The notes under the pieces were generated by a model. It was not told where the DNA came from. It did not search any database and saw only the letters and a list, made by a program, of their open reading frames with translations. Of a DNA stretch of 45,105 bases, positions 16,812-25,780 are shown piece after piece. The stretch comes from an uncultured Gammaproteobacteria bacterium (lineage in GTDB: Bacteria > Pseudomonadota > Gammaproteobacteria > Arenicellales > Poriferihabitantaceae). How positions within the stretch are numbered: position 1 is the first letter of the stretch; every line of letters starts with the position of its first letter. A program made the translations under genes and the position numbers. Location: contig CAMYNW010000036.1 in NCBI GenBank assembly GCA_947259885.1, forward strand, positions 1 through 45,105, read 5' to 3'.

Positions 16812-19190
16812 ATGAAAAATCAAGCTCGTGTTGTCGTGATCGGTGGCGGAATTGGCGGATGCTCCACCCTCTATCATTTAACCAAGGAAGGATGGAACGA
16901 TGTGGTCCTTGTCGAACGAAATGAACTGACATCAGGTACTACCTGGCACTCCGCAGCACAGTGCCCAAATCTTGCAGCTAATCAGCTACTGATGCTGCTA
17001 AGAAGCTACACCATCGAACTTTACAAAGAGCTGGCAGAAGATCCGGATTACCCGATTAACTATCATTATGCAGTGGGCGGTCTGCGCCTGATCACTGATA
17101 ACGCTAATCTAGATGCATGCCGGCACATAATTTCCGTTGCCAAAGGAATCGGTGTTGAGTTCGAATTAATCAGCGCTGACGAAGCGGTATCGCGTAATCC
17201 ACTCCTGACGACTAAAGATATTCTCGCCGCTTTATGGGATCCCCTGGACGGAGATATTGATCCTGCCCAGCTTTGTCAGGCCTTAGCACGACGATCCAGA
17301 AAGGCCGGGGCTGAAATTTATCGACACAATCCTGTGATTGGCTTGACACAGAAACCAGACTACACATGGACTGTCCATACTATAAATGGCGATATCGAAT
17401 GCGAACATATCGTCAATGCATGCGGGTACCGAGTGAACGAGGTGGGCTTGTTTATAAACGTCAAGTATCCGGTTGTTTCAATGGAACACATGTATTTTAT
17501 TACCGAGCCAATTGAGATGCTGGCAAAGCGTTCAACTCGCGTACCGATGGTGCGTTGTCCTCGAGACACGTTTTATATGCGGCAGGAGAAGTCAGGACTG
17601 CTTGTTGGAGTCTATGAAAAGGACTGCAAGATATTCGGTGCAGAGGGAATCGATCCAGATTTTGTGAATGCGTTATGCCCAGACGACCTGGACCGATGCC
17701 TGCCTAAGCTGGAACCAATATTTGAAAGGCTGCCCTGCCTGAAAGAAGCTGGAATCCAATCTATTGTCAACGGACCAATTACCTACTCAGCCGATGCCGG
17801 ACCTTTGGTGGGTAAACTACCTGGGGTACGAAATGCCTGGTCAATGAACGGCTTGCGTGTTGGCATCGGTGAAGGTGGGGGTTACGGAAAGATGTTGGCG
17901 CAAATGATTGTCCACGGTGAAACCGAATGGGATACATGGCAGCTCGATCCTCGCCGCATCACTAGCTTTGCGAGCACCGAATATACGATAGCTAAAGCGG
18001 TTGAGGATTATCAGAATGAATTTCGCTGGCACCTGCCGCATGAACACAGACCAGCTGGACGACCAGCCAAGACCACACCAATATATTCCTTGTTACAGTC
18101 GAAAGGAGCTGAGTTTGGCGTAATAAACGGGTGGGAAAGAGTACAGTTTTATAAACCAGACGGTGAATTTCAAACCACACACAGCTACCACTTTGATAAC
18201 TGGCATCAAGTCGTGGAATTAGAAGTCAAATCGTTGTGTAAAAACGTTGGGATTGCTGAAATTTCGGGATTCAACCGTTACGAAATCAGTGGACCAGGAG
18301 CAAGAGATTGGCTCGATCGCCTTAGTTGCTCCCGTATTCCCAGCAAGCCTGGAAAAGTCGGGCTCTGCTATTTTCTGACGGACCGAGGCAATGTGCTTAG
18401 TGAAGCTACATTAGCTTTACGGGATGAAGACTTTTTCTGGTATGGCTCCGCCGCAGCTGCAGAATACCATGACATGGACTGGCTTACAGAAAGGCTTCCC
18501 AATCGCAGCGTCATAACGATTAAAAGTCTTACCAACAGCTATACAACTTTGGTCATTGCCGGCCCGAAGTCTAGAAGTTTCATGCAGTCTGTTTCACCTG
18601 AGACGGAATGGTCTGCAAAGAGGTTTCCCGGTATGTCTGTACGGAAGTGCCGCATTGGCGGTGTTAACACCCTCGCAATGTCGGTAAGCTTTTCGGGGGA
18701 ACTTGCTTATGAACTACACATACCAAATCATCAACTATTAACCGCTTACCAGACACTTGTAAAAGCCGGGCAGAAATTTAAACTGGTACATTTTGGCATG
18801 CACGCAATTGAATCCATGCGCCTGGAAATGGGCTATGGACATTGGAAGGCCGACTTTATTACCGAGTTCAATCCATTTGAAGCGGCCATTGAACGCTTTG
18901 TCGATATGCAAAAATCGTTCCTAGGAAAGAACGAACTGCTCACTCAAAAAAATAAACCCTATCGGAGAAAACGTGTCCTCATAGAAATAGATAGTAATGA
19001 ATCTCCCGCACATCCAGGTGAGGCTATCTTTCTGAATAACAAGCCAGTTGGCGTGATTACATCTGCAGCCTGGGGCTATAGAAGGAACAAAAATATTGCG
19101 ATGTGCTATATAGATTTTGATCTTTGCGCTAAGAACACGAGGCTAAGTATCTTGCTGTTGGGCGAATTAACGGATGTTGTTGTTTGTTGA
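16812..19190 (+). CDS. Dimethylglycine/sarcosine dehydrogenase-like flavoprotein (DAO + GcvT domains)
   Basis: A 792-residue enzyme of the DMGDH/SARDH family. Residues ~5-390 form a DAO-type FAD domain: dinucleotide motif GGGIGG at 11-16 and SGTTWHSAAQ, where His46 matches the histidine that carries covalent FAD in DMGDH. Residues ~430-780 are a GcvT-like aminomethyltransferase domain (SGPGARDWLDRLSCSRIP, FSGELAYELHIP, AIESMRLEMGYGHW, then an ITSAAWGYRRN block). The family oxidatively N-demethylates methylated glycines and passes the one-carbon unit to tetrahydrofolate. The product of such a reaction feeds glycine/serine metabolism, which fits its divergent pairing with serA. The exact substrate is not determinable. 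It is about 20-40 residues shorter than typical homologues. Start: ATG after AAAAAGG. Confidence 0.9.
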   Translation: MKNQARVVVIGGGIGGCSTLYHLTKEGWNDVVLVERNELTSGTTWHSAAQCPNLAANQLLMLLRSYTIELYKELAEDPDYPINYHYAVGGLRLITDNANLDACRHIISVAKGIGVEFELISADEAVSRNPLLTTKDILAALWDPLDGDIDPAQLCQALARRSRKAGAEIYRHNPVIGLTQKPDYTWTVHTINGDIECEHIVNACGYRVNEVGLFINVKYPVVSMEHMYFITEPIEMLAKRSTRVPMVRCPRDTFYMRQEKSGLLVGVYEKDCKIFGAEGIDPDFVNALCPDDLDRCLPKLEPIFERLPCLKEAGIQSIVNGPITYSADAGPLVGKLPGVRNAWSMNGLRVGIGEGGGYGKMLAQMIVHGETEWDTWQLDPRRITSFASTEYTIAKAVEDYQNEFRWHLPHEHRPAGRPAKTTPIYSLLQSKGAEFGVINGWERVQFYKPDGEFQTTHSYHFDNWHQVVELEVKSLCKNVGIAEISGFNRYEISGPGARDWLDRLSCSRIPSKPGKVGLCYFLTDRGNVLSEATLALRDEDFFWYGSAAAAEYHDMDWLTERLPNRSVITIKSLTNSYTTLVIAGPKSRSFMQSVSPETEWSAKRFPGMSVRKCRIGGVNTLAMSVSFSGELAYELHIPNHQLLTAYQTLVKAGQKFKLVHFGMHAIESMRLEMGYGHWKADFITEFNPFEAAIERFVDMQKSFLGKNELLTQKNKPYRRKRVLIEIDSNESPAHPGEAIFLNNKPVGVITSAAWGYRRNKNIAMCYIDFDLCAKNTRLSILLLGELTDVVVC

Positions 19191-19260
19191 GTTTAAATAA
19201 TGCCAAATCAGCAAATCAGGTCCCGTTTCAAGGTTTGACAGGCAACAAGTGGATTGCCCT

Positions 19261-20034
19261 TCAACCGCAACCAAGTAATAGAAGTTCGAAGAAATTCCCA
19301 TGTTGTGTTCCCCAATGAGGGTGGGAATCCTTGGAGAGCAAACGATGTCTCAATAATTGAGTGCTCAGCTTTTCCCCCCGGTCATCGTAAATTTTGTAGT
19401 TAGAAAAGCTATCTGCAAACCGATTTTTATCGATTTCTTCAGGAAAAAAAGGGACATGAACTGAAAGATGGACTGCCTGGTCCGGTTGCCGGCTCAACTG
19501 TTCAAGTTCTTCATTTAAAAAAGCTTCAGCGCCCTCAATGTCAATTTTGACCAGATCGATCTTATCCAGCTGATGTTCTTGTAACAGAGCTTCAAGGGAT
19601 ATGGTTTCAACTTCATAGTCACTTCCGGTAATTCCGAACATGCTTGTATCTGTCTCCCCTTTAGCCAGTCCCATCTTTAATTTTCCGGGTGTTGTATGCA
19701 GCGCCCGATTGACAAGTGTAACCCGTTCGGTGATTGAGGGATTTTGCTCGAGTATTTCCTCAAGTCGACGGTAACTGCTTGGATTGGGTTCAAGGGCAAT
19801 AATCTTAGAGGCGCCACTAGACAGGGCAAATACAATGGTCGGTCCAATCCACGCACCAATATCCAAAACTACTGACCCAGGGCCCAACAAGGAACGATAA
19901 ATACGCTCGGTATCGGGCTCCCAACCGTCGGCAAATTTGCTCCAGAACGGGTGGTTCGGGACCAGCAGTTCCAGGTCATCTATAGATACCTTACCCAATT
20001 TCTCATTCAGCAATTCATACTGCCGGCGCTTCAT
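19261..20034 (-). CDS. FkbM family methyltransferase
   Basis: A 257-residue SAM-dependent methyltransferase. Motif I is V55-V-L-D-I-G-A-W-I-G64, followed by IIALEPNPSSYRRLEEIL (acidic residue for ribose), VTLVNRALHTTPG and IDLVKIDIEGAE, the FkbM-type signature. FkbM enzymes O-methylate sugars, polyketides and other metabolites. The C-terminal ~50 residues (LRHRLLSKDSHPHWG) are less typical. Unlike the methyltransferase at 2241-2876 its SAM site is intact. There are no glycosyltransferases nearby, so the substrate is unknown. It converges with the flavoprotein gene, with 70 bp between the stops. Confidence 0.88.
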   Translation of the reverse strand: MKRRQYELLNEKLGKVSIDDLELLVPNHPFWSKFADGWEPDTERIYRSLLGPGSVVLDIGAWIGPTIVFALSSGASKIIALEPNPSSYRRLEEILEQNPSITERVTLVNRALHTTPGKLKMGLAKGETDTSMFGITGSDYEVETISLEALLQEHQLDKIDLVKIDIEGAEAFLNEELEQLSRQPDQAVHLSVHVPFFPEEIDKNRFADSFSNYKIYDDRGEKLSTQLLRHRLLSKDSHPHWGTQHGNFFELLLLGCG

Positions 20035-20289
20035 TCTGGGGTTTGCATGCAGATATTTTTATGTCTATTAATCATATATATAGAATGCATATCGTAACTA
20101 TACATGAGGTTGCGAAGTAGCTCATACCTCCTTTATCAGTTCGTGTTCAGCCAAGCGCACTCTACGACCATAAACACCTTCCGGCTTTCCATGACCTGCC
20201 GCAATGACCATAGACACCTCGGCTCGAGTTCGGAGATTGATTATTCTACTGGAGCGAGCGCAACGCAACGCAAACCGGCCTTTTAAAGG

Positions 20290-20568
20290 CTAATATCTAT
20301 GAATCTCAAAGTCATCGAAATAATTTTCGGGCGGGGTTTTAAGCTCAACCCGACTTACGCCTGAATAGTCTGGCCCGATCCACAACCAGCGCTCAAATTC
20401 ATCTAACATTTCAGCCTCTCCCTGCGCCACCGTTTCCACATCACCACCCGGCAGGTTTTTAACCCATCCCGTCAAACTCAGTTCCTTTGCTTTTCGCAAC
20501 GTGGCATAACGGAATCCAACACCCTGAACTCGGCCTTGAATGATAAAACGTCGGGTGGATTTATTCAT
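20290..20568 (-). CDS. acyP: Acylphosphatase
   Basis: A 92-residue enzyme hydrolysing acyl phosphates, of normal family length. The signature GRVQGVGFRYATLRKA contains the phosphate-binding Arg20, and GWVKNLPGGDVE contains the catalytic Asn38. The closing FEIHRY-type strand is also typical. It is a single gene. The 255 bp to the FkbM gene contain a perfect SD-like AAAGGAGGT on the reverse strand (20122-20130 complement) with an ATG too close to be used efficiently and only a short frame behind it. Confidence 0.95.
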   Translation of the reverse strand: MNKSTRRFIIQGRVQGVGFRYATLRKAKELSLTGWVKNLPGGDVETVAQGEAEMLDEFERWLWIGPDYSGVSRVELKTPPENYFDDFEIHRY

Positions 20569-20705
20569 ATTCGAAATTTGTTTTGTTCCAATATATTCAT
20601 TCTAAATGTGATTATTGTTCAACCGAATGATTGCACAACAAAGGATATTTACTCACAATATGATCGGTCAACACCGATCTGCATCTGTCGACACATGAGC
20701 AGCAT

Positions 20706-21563
20706 ATGAAAAATCCAATTACCGTAAAGAACCGTAATCAGCGATTAAACTTTTATGTCGATCTGGACCGTTATCCCATACACGATCTGGACAGCCAAGC
20801 GGGGCAAGCGCTGATTAAGAAAAGCCGTGAGATGATGAATCGCGACACACTTTGTCTGCTGGAAGGATTCTTGCGCACACCCGCCGTAGTAGAGTTGGCT
20901 AAAGAAATTACGCAGTTAGAATCCGCAGCACATCGAATTGACTATCCCTGTACCGCATATGGTTGGATGGATAATTCGGACTTTCCGCCTGATCATCCTC
21001 GTTCCAGGCTACTGAGAAGGAATTGCGGGGTTATATCAACAGATCAAATCGATCCAAAAGGATCGTGTACCGAACTCTATCAATTTGACCAACTCACTGA
21101 ATTTATACGTCACCTACTGGGTTACGATACACTTTATCGCACATCATGCCCAACGTTGTCGATTCAGATCAACGTAATGGATCAGGGAGACCGTTTCGGC
21201 TGGCATTTTGACACCAATGACGGCGTCGTATCTTTTACCATTCAAAATGCTGATAGCGGAGGCGGCTTTGAATACGCACCACTTATTCGTTCGGAAAATG
21301 AAGAAAATTATTCAGGCGTAGCGGAGATAATGAATGGTACTGACCAGCCAAGACGCCCCGAAATGACGCCAGGGACATTATCACTGTTTCTTGGGCGTCG
21401 CTCCCTGCACCGCGCCGTAATGGTCGGAACAACCGCACGCGCGCGTCAAAGCCTTCTATTCAGCTATGACCGGGAGCCTGGAATGGTATTTCCAGAAAAA
21501 ACCTGTCAAAGAATCACAAGTAGTTCACCAGAACCCTATTACGGCGCCTTAACCAATCAATAA
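20706..21563 (+). CDS. HalD/BesD-family (ArpA-like) 2-oxoglutarate Fe(II) oxygenase, probable amino-acid hydroxylase
   Basis: A 285-residue protein resembling the family that includes the radical halogenases BesD/HalD, which act on free amino acids. Iron ligands are His167 and Asp169 in GWHFDTNDG and His235 in RRSLHRAV; Arg247 in ARARQSLLFSYD fits the 2-oxoglutarate site. The intervening FTIQNADSGGGFEYAP and the GVAEIMNGTDQ block are typical of the family. Halogenases replace the aspartate by Gly or Ala so that chloride can bind iron. Here Asp is kept, so hydroxylation is expected. The substrate is unknown; a free amino acid such as lysine is the family-based guess. It is divergently oriented to acyP (137 bp). 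Start: ATG at 20706 (MKNPITVKNRNQ). Confidence 0.8.
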   Translation: MKNPITVKNRNQRLNFYVDLDRYPIHDLDSQAGQALIKKSREMMNRDTLCLLEGFLRTPAVVELAKEITQLESAAHRIDYPCTAYGWMDNSDFPPDHPRSRLLRRNCGVISTDQIDPKGSCTELYQFDQLTEFIRHLLGYDTLYRTSCPTLSIQINVMDQGDRFGWHFDTNDGVVSFTIQNADSGGGFEYAPLIRSENEENYSGVAEIMNGTDQPRRPEMTPGTLSLFLGRRSLHRAVMVGTTARARQSLLFSYDREPGMVFPEKTCQRITSSSPEPYYGALTNQ

Positions 21564-21735
21564 CAAAGCCATTCTCCTGGGTTAATGGGCAATTTGTTAA
21601 CCGGAGTTGTCTAAACGACTGTATTTGTCATTTTAGATGCTGTTGGTGTCGGACCTGGTACGGTATTTGGACTGCGATTCCCTTTATTCGTAATTCGCTT
21701 TGAGAAACACCCGGGTAAATCAAACCAGAACAAAC

Positions 21736-23220
21736 TCAGCGCATAACAAACGGATTTGCCATGGGTTCGTTAGAGGTATTCATCCAGATCGTCTTGGGCC
21801 GCGTGTAATCATACATTGCCTGGAATCCACTCTCCCTGCCGTAACCAGAACCTTTGAACCCACCAAATTCGGCTATTGGTGACACCACACGATAGGTATT
21901 GACCCAAACAATTCCAGCGCGCACCGCTCGAGCTACGCGGATTGAACGCGCACTATCGCGGGTAAAAATTCCCGCCGCCAGACCATGTTTGGTGTCGTTA
22001 GCCAGATCGATAACCTCTTGTTCATCTTTAAATCTGATCACACTCAATACCGGACCAAATAGCTCGGTGTCGACGATACGCAAGTCCTGCTTGGGACATT
22101 CGATGATAGTAGGTTCGTAAAACAGCCCATCCTCCATTCCGTCAGGTTGCTTTCCACCATGCAGTAACTTAGCGCCTTGTTCCTGGGCAAAGGCCACTTC
22201 CTTCTTAATATTATTCAATTGCCCTTGAGTGCATAACGGACCCATCTGGGTTTCCTCCGCCAGTGGGTCGCCGATTAAAATATCGCTAGCGCGGCTTACC
22301 AAAGTCTCCAGGAATTGATCCGCAATATTTTCATGAAGATAGAGCCTGGAACCCGCTACACAGCTTTGTCCCGTTGCACCGAATATTCCGGCAATGGAGC
22401 CATTAACCGCACTCTCGATATCGGCATCCTCAAACACGATGAAAGGAGACTTACCTCCTAGCTCCAGCGAAACTTCGGCAAAATTCTCAGCTGAATTGTA
22501 AAGTACATGTCTGGCCGATGCGGGGCCGCCGGTAAAGCTGATGCGCTGTACCAAGGGATGAGAGGTAAGCGCCTTACCACAAGGTTCGCCATGACCAGTA
22601 ACGATATTGACTACGCCAGGTGGAAAGCCGGCTTCCTCAATCAACTTTCCAAACTCCAGCATTGCTGCGGAGGCGTGTTCTGACGCCTTGAGAACGACAG
22701 TATTTCCGGCCGCCAGGGCTGGCCCGATTTTAACTGCTACCAGAAAAAGCTGGGAGTTCCAGGGCACCACTGCCGCTACCACACCAAGTGGTTCACGATT
22801 GGTAAACACGAACAGGTCGGGTTTATCTATGGGCAGTGTCTCGCCATGGATCTTGTCAGCGCATCCAGCATAAAAATGAAAGAACTCGGCGATGTACTTT
22901 GCCTGCCAGCGCGTTTCCTTAAGCATCTTTCCAGTATCGATAGTCTCTGTCCTGCCTAGATCCTCTGATTTATCTGCGAGCAGATCTGCCAGTTTACGCA
23001 GATAACGCCCGCGGTCAGTCGGCACCGCGCTGGCCCAAGGACCTTTTGTAAATGCCTGGTGCGCTGCTTTAACCGCCCTATCCACGTCGTCGGCTGTCGC
23101 TTCCGGGATTTCCGCCCAGGCTTCCCCGGTAGCAGGATTTACACTAGAAAACCTATTTCCGTCGCTGGCATCAGTCCATTCACCGTCGATCAGCATTTGA
23201 TAAGAATTTATAGCGGTCAT
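21736..23220 (-). CDS. NAD(P)-dependent aldehyde dehydrogenase
   Basis: A 494-residue member of the ALDH superfamily, full length. Catalytic Cys287 lies in GATGQSCVAGSR, general-base Glu253 in SLELGGKSP, and Asn155 in VVPWNSQ. The cofactor segment GNTVVLKASEHAS and the C-terminal EFGGFKGSGYGRE are conserved. The sequence is of the betaine-/hydroxymuconic-aldehyde-dehydrogenase general type, too broad to name a substrate. It is divergent from the RidA-SDR pair across a 180-bp region with repeated motifs, so a common regulator is plausible. It may oxidise an aldehyde released by the ThDP-dependent enzyme encoded at 28506. Confidence 0.93.
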   Translation of the reverse strand: MTAINSYQMLIDGEWTDASDGNRFSSVNPATGEAWAEIPEATADDVDRAVKAAHQAFTKGPWASAVPTDRGRYLRKLADLLADKSEDLGRTETIDTGKMLKETRWQAKYIAEFFHFYAGCADKIHGETLPIDKPDLFVFTNREPLGVVAAVVPWNSQLFLVAVKIGPALAAGNTVVLKASEHASAAMLEFGKLIEEAGFPPGVVNIVTGHGEPCGKALTSHPLVQRISFTGGPASARHVLYNSAENFAEVSLELGGKSPFIVFEDADIESAVNGSIAGIFGATGQSCVAGSRLYLHENIADQFLETLVSRASDILIGDPLAEETQMGPLCTQGQLNNIKKEVAFAQEQGAKLLHGGKQPDGMEDGLFYEPTIIECPKQDLRIVDTELFGPVLSVIRFKDEQEVIDLANDTKHGLAAGIFTRDSARSIRVARAVRAGIVWVNTYRVVSPIAEFGGFKGSGYGRESGFQAMYDYTRPKTIWMNTSNEPMANPFVMR

Positions 23221-23295
23221 GTCATTGTTCCTGTATCGAGTGGAGTACCGGTTTTTATTCTGCCTGTTTGAGTCGCGAATTTACATTGTTTTTCG

Positions 23296-23368
23296 CAATC
23301 GATTGACGATAATCTTTGCCTGCAGGTTTAAGTGAAGCGTTATCATAGTTGCAACGATAATCGATTGA
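23296..23368. promoter_or_regulatory. Two AATCGATTGA direct repeats in the ALDH/RidA divergent region
   Basis: AATCGATTGA occurs at 23297-23306 and at 23359-23368, offset by 62 bp, close to six helical turns. A further ACGATAATC is also shared next to both copies. The copies lie between two divergent genes, where a regulator could control both directions. The core AATCGATT is itself palindromic. No specific regulator family is recognised. Confidence 0.4.
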
Positions 23369-23400
23369 GCAAAGCACTCCGTAGTCCTTAAAAAATTGAG

Positions 23401-23799
23401 ATGAAATCCAAGAGCAAACAGGTTATTGGCGAACCACTCGTCATCAACGGCCGAAAACTATCTTTATCGCGCGCGATTCGAGCAGGTGATTATGTCTTTT
23501 TGACCGGTCAGATCCCGTTTAAAGACGGAGCGCCCATGACAGAAGGTTCCATAGAAGAGCAAACCCATGCCGTTCTGCGTGCAATTCGAGATACGCTGCA
23601 GCTGGCTGGGTGCGATATGAGTCACGTTGTCAAATCGATGGTATGGCTGACCGATCGGGAAGATTTTCCGGGCTTTAATGCCGTATACAGCGAATATTTT
23701 CCGGACGACCCACCAGCCAGGTCGGCGGTAGTCAATGATCTGCTGGTTGACGTGCGGGTAGAGGTCGAGGTTGTTGCCTACCATCCTCTCGGTGATTAA
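23401..23799 (+). CDS. RidA (YjgF/YER057c) family protein
   Basis: A 132-residue protein of the RidA family, trimeric enzymes that hydrolyse reactive enamines and imines formed by PLP enzymes or amino-acid oxidases. Arg107 in PARSAV and Glu120/Glu122 in DVRVEVEVVAY match the conserved active-site positions, so the protein may have deaminase activity. The family also includes catabolic aminoacrylate-handling members found in operons. It starts a two-gene unit with the SDR downstream (9 bp gap). The presence of an aminotransferase gene 12 kb away in the same island fits a nitrogen-containing substrate. Confidence 0.9.
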   Translation: MKSKSKQVIGEPLVINGRKLSLSRAIRAGDYVFLTGQIPFKDGAPMTEGSIEEQTHAVLRAIRDTLQLAGCDMSHVVKSMVWLTDREDFPGFNAVYSEYFPDDPPARSAVVNDLLVDVRVEVEVVAYHPLGD

Positions 23800-23808
23800 G
23801 AACAGATT

Positions 23809-24588
23809 ATGTCAGGGGTTAAAAATCGAATTGCCCTGGTTACCGGTTGCGGTAGTGCAGGTGGAATCGGATTTGCAACCGCCAGTTTGTTGCATCGAGC
23901 CGGCGCAAGAGTCGCAATCACTTCAACCACAGACCGCATTCTGCGCAGACGGGACGAGCTTGGCGCTGATGTTTATGCCGCCACTGCAGACCTCACTGAC
24001 ACTGAGCAGGTTGACAGGTTGTGCGCAGAGATAGAGGCCAAGCTCGGCCCAGTCGATATCGTGGTAAATAATGCCGGCATGGTTCAGACCGGATTCGACG
24101 AACCTTCGCAACTGGTTCAAGACATATCAGATGCGCAGTGGCGGAGGGGAATTGATATCAACCTGACCAGTGTTTTTGTGGTAACACGCCGCTTGATCCC
24201 GGGCATGATCGAACGTCGCTATGGGCGTGTAGTGAATATGTCTTCGGTGACCGGCCCCCTGGTGAGCAACCCCAAGGGTAGTATTTATTCAGCAGCCAAA
24301 GCCGGCATTCTCGGTATGACCCGAGCCCAGGCCATTGAGGTTGGGAAGTACAACATTACGGCCAACGCAATCGGCCCAGGCTGGATTGAAACACCTTCAA
24401 GCAGTCCCGAAGAAGTCTACGCAGGGCAAAACACCCCTGTCGGCCGACCCGGAACTGCCGAAGAGATTGGCCATGTCGCGGTCTTTCTCGCAAGCGAGGA
24501 GGCGAGTTATCTGACCGGGCAATTAATCGCGGTGGACGGTGGAAATACCATCCAGGAATACAAAGGTCCATCAGAGGGATACTACTAG
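23809..24588 (+). CDS. SDR family oxidoreductase (FabG-like)
   Basis: A 259-residue classical short-chain dehydrogenase. The cofactor motif is TGCGSAGGIGFA at 12-23, NNAG at 87-90, and the active site is Ser146, Tyr160 and Lys164 (SIYSAAKAG). PG-type loop AIGPGWIETP and the C-terminal TGQLIAVDGG are conserved. It resembles 3-oxoacyl-ACP reductase FabG, but the genome context (RidA, ALDH, peptidase) argues for an alcohol or hydroxy-acid dehydrogenase in catabolism. The cofactor motif TGxxxAGGIG carries one extra residue compared with the usual TGxxxGxG. It ends 4 bp from the convergent peptidase gene. Confidence 0.93.
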   Translation: MSGVKNRIALVTGCGSAGGIGFATASLLHRAGARVAITSTTDRILRRRDELGADVYAATADLTDTEQVDRLCAEIEAKLGPVDIVVNNAGMVQTGFDEPSQLVQDISDAQWRRGIDINLTSVFVVTRRLIPGMIERRYGRVVNMSSVTGPLVSNPKGSIYSAAKAGILGMTRAQAIEVGKYNITANAIGPGWIETPSSSPEEVYAGQNTPVGRPGTAEEIGHVAVFLASEEASYLTGQLIAVDGGNTIQEYKGPSEGYY

Positions 24589-24592
24589 CTCG

Positions 24593-25708
24593 CTACAACT
24601 CCATCACACCGTGGTTTCTGAGAATTGCCAACATTTCATCATGCGGCAACGCACGGACCACGAGCCCATTAGCGCCCGACATTGATTCATTGGCGACCAT
24701 GGAATCGATGACTGCCTCTTCTGTGGCTTCTGCAACGGCCTGGAATAAATTATCCAGAAGATGCTCAGGCAGATAATTGACACCACGTACCTCACCACCT
24801 GTGTTTGAAAGCGGGTCTCGGTTGGCAGTGGAAAACGCAAGAAAAATATCACCAGAACCATGGTGCCCAACTGTCCCCGTTCGGGCCAGACCAAGAGGCA
24901 CCCTCCTGGCAAGTCGCTTGAGTTGATGAGGCATCAAAGGGGCATCTGTGGCAATGACCGCGATAATCGAACCCGCACCCTTACTGCGCATTTCACCACC
25001 CTTCAAATATTTCCCGACCGGCACACCGAGCACAGTCAATTCGTGCCGCAGCCCGAAATTACTCTGGACAAAAACCCCTAATGTGTAACTTAAGCCACCC
25101 ACCTTAACAATACGTGACGCACTTGCTGAGCCCGCTTTGAGTTCATAGGTGGACATGCCGGTTCCACCCCCGACGCTGCCCATTTCAATCGGTCCCGATG
25201 TTGCAGCATTCAGCGCATCAATCGTATGTTGCACGGTGACATGAAATCCATTGATGTCATTCAACTCTCCATCGTAAGTTTCTGCTGCAACCGGCAATCC
25301 CCAGTCCTGGCTGCCGCCATAATTCCTGTCCACCATCCATCGAATTGTGGCGTCACGGGTAACACCGCAGGAATGCGTATTGGTTATTGTGATCGGTGTC
25401 TGCAGCTCACCAATTTCATCGATCCACAATGTGCCGGTCATTTCTCCGTTACCATTCAAGCTATAGCATCCTGCAAAACAAGGCACCATATTTTGCCCCC
25501 TGGGCAAGATCGCGGTCACGCCAGTTCTGATTGGTCCCCGCCCCGGTATTAGTTTGCCTTCGCCTTGAATTAGGGTGGTATACCCTACTTCAACGCCTGG
25601 CACGTCAGTAATGGCGTTAAATTCTCCTGGCGTACCGTGGAAATCCAGATGAAGACCCCGCGCGCGGGTCTTGCCAGAGGGTGTTGTGAACCAATGGGTT
25701 GATGGCAT
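24593..25708 (-). CDS. P1 family (DmpA-like, S58) aminopeptidase
   Basis: A 371-residue N-terminal-nucleophile hydrolase of the DmpA/BapA family. Known members cleave L-/D-alanine amides or N-terminal beta-amino acids after autoproteolytic splitting of the chain. Recognised blocks: NAITDVPGVEVGYTT (31-45), RTGVTAILPRG, THSCGVTRDA, GSVGGGTGMSTYELKAG (177-193) and SASASRIV (194-201). The autocleavage site with its new N-terminal serine falls within 191-199; I cannot fix the exact residue without an alignment. No signal peptide is visible, so it is cytoplasmic. It is divergent from the MFS gene (72 bp), a classic pairing of uptake with intracellular hydrolysis of a small amide or peptide. Confidence 0.9.
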   Translation of the reverse strand: MPSTHWFTTPSGKTRARGLHLDFHGTPGEFNAITDVPGVEVGYTTLIQGEGKLIPGRGPIRTGVTAILPRGQNMVPCFAGCYSLNGNGEMTGTLWIDEIGELQTPITITNTHSCGVTRDATIRWMVDRNYGGSQDWGLPVAAETYDGELNDINGFHVTVQHTIDALNAATSGPIEMGSVGGGTGMSTYELKAGSASASRIVKVGGLSYTLGVFVQSNFGLRHELTVLGVPVGKYLKGGEMRSKGAGSIIAVIATDAPLMPHQLKRLARRVPLGLARTGTVGHHGSGDIFLAFSTANRDPLSNTGGEVRGVNYLPEHLLDNLFQAVAEATEEAVIDSMVANESMSGANGLVVRALPHDEMLAILRNHGVMEL

Positions 25709-25780
25709 AGATGGCAGAAATCAAATCGATCTTGGATCAGATTGTAATCCCTGGGCGGCATTTCAGATATTCTAAATGCT

